In this document: piece by piece, positions 63,735 to 64,000 of the stretch
How the letters are laid out: each line of letters starts with the position of its first letter
Position numbering within the stretch: the stretch's first letter is position 1
From: Cristatella mucedo
Taxonomy: Eukaryota > Bryozoa > Phylactolaemata > Cristatellidae
Direction: 5' to 3'
NCBI GenBank assembly: GCA_009760855.2
Contig: WPIO01000056.1
Span: 1 to 64,000 of the forward strand
Length of the DNA stretch: 64,000 nt
Program-made: the position numbers and the translations under genes
Notes under the pieces: generated by a model
What the model saw: only the letters and a program-made list of their open reading frames with translations
What the model was told of the DNA's origin: nothing
Database searches by the model: none

Positions 63735-64000
63735 AAAAGGAACCTAAAATAACACCTATTTAGGACAGCATTTAGTGGGTCCCTGTGATTCGTCCTTGAT
63801 GTGCTTATGCGTGCTGACACTGTGCATGCTGCCACTAACCACATTTGCATGCTGACCCTGTGCATGTCACCCCTAACCATGTTATTCATTTTGTTTGTTT
63901 TTCAAGCATGATTTTACTTACCATTCCATTGCATTTCCATTTACAGCAAATGTAAAGCGCCTATAGAGAGATTAAGTTCTCTTAGGGCGCTTTATCAAGT
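63735..64000 (+). mobile_element. CR1/L2-group LINE, 3'-end fragment
   Basis: Begins at TTTAAAAGGAACCTAAAATA, within the last ORF2 codons, and runs through the 3' UTR to the complete hairpin at about 63955-63997; its ATT tail is beyond the window. It follows copy 2's tail directly, the last unit of a head-to-tail series. Confidence 0.93.

Overview
This is a window of animal nuclear DNA. Two conserved, intron-split metazoan genes lie in it, surrounded by retroelement debris and simple repeats. The genes are the 5' part of a laminin beta-chain gene on the minus strand (five coding exons, 9569 down to 2225, running off the left edge) and a complete 5-aminolevulinate synthase (ALAS) gene on the plus strand (eight coding exons, 41739-51193, 583 residues). 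Exons were called by hand from protein similarity, GT-AG borders and matching codon phases; every laminin and ALAS junction is phase-consistent. A laminin beta chain plus an ALAS with heme-regulatory CP motifs, compact introns and abundant tRNA-derived SINEs suggest a bilaterian invertebrate. I cannot name the phylum.

Layout. 1-1755 is purine-rich simple sequence including two adjacent 10-bp minisatellites. 2.2-9.6 kb is the laminin gene, its introns littered with LINE tails and SINEs. 10.5-23 kb is GC- and CpG-rich with long GA/CT tracts and no recognisable gene; its many open frames look like composition artefacts, although it is where the laminin promoter and first exon should lie. 23-32 kb holds SINEs, LINE pieces and small tandem repeats. 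32.9-41 kb and 52.4-58.6 kb contain diverged copies (A, B, C, D) of a long low-copy repeat flanking ALAS. 58.6-64 kb holds a dead Tc1-like DNA transposon and a nested, mostly head-to-tail LINE cluster.

Mobile elements. One CR1/L2-group LINE family dominates. Its 3' end is a conserved stem-loop followed by (ATT)n, and pieces recur on both strands throughout. A tRNA-derived SINE (here SINE II) carries the same 3' stem-loop, so it probably borrows that LINE's reverse transcriptase. A second tRNA-derived SINE (SINE I) ends in an ATTT-type tail. The two host genes have no evident functional link: laminin beta builds basement membrane outside the cell, ALAS starts heme synthesis in mitochondria.

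Nothing here is a convincing new multi-gene system. The most unusual signals are the shared LINE/SINE stem-loop with paired base changes, a 74-bp near-perfect LINE palindrome, 67-bp direct repeats around a SINE, and the low-copy repeat whose paralogue preserves an empty Tc1 site.
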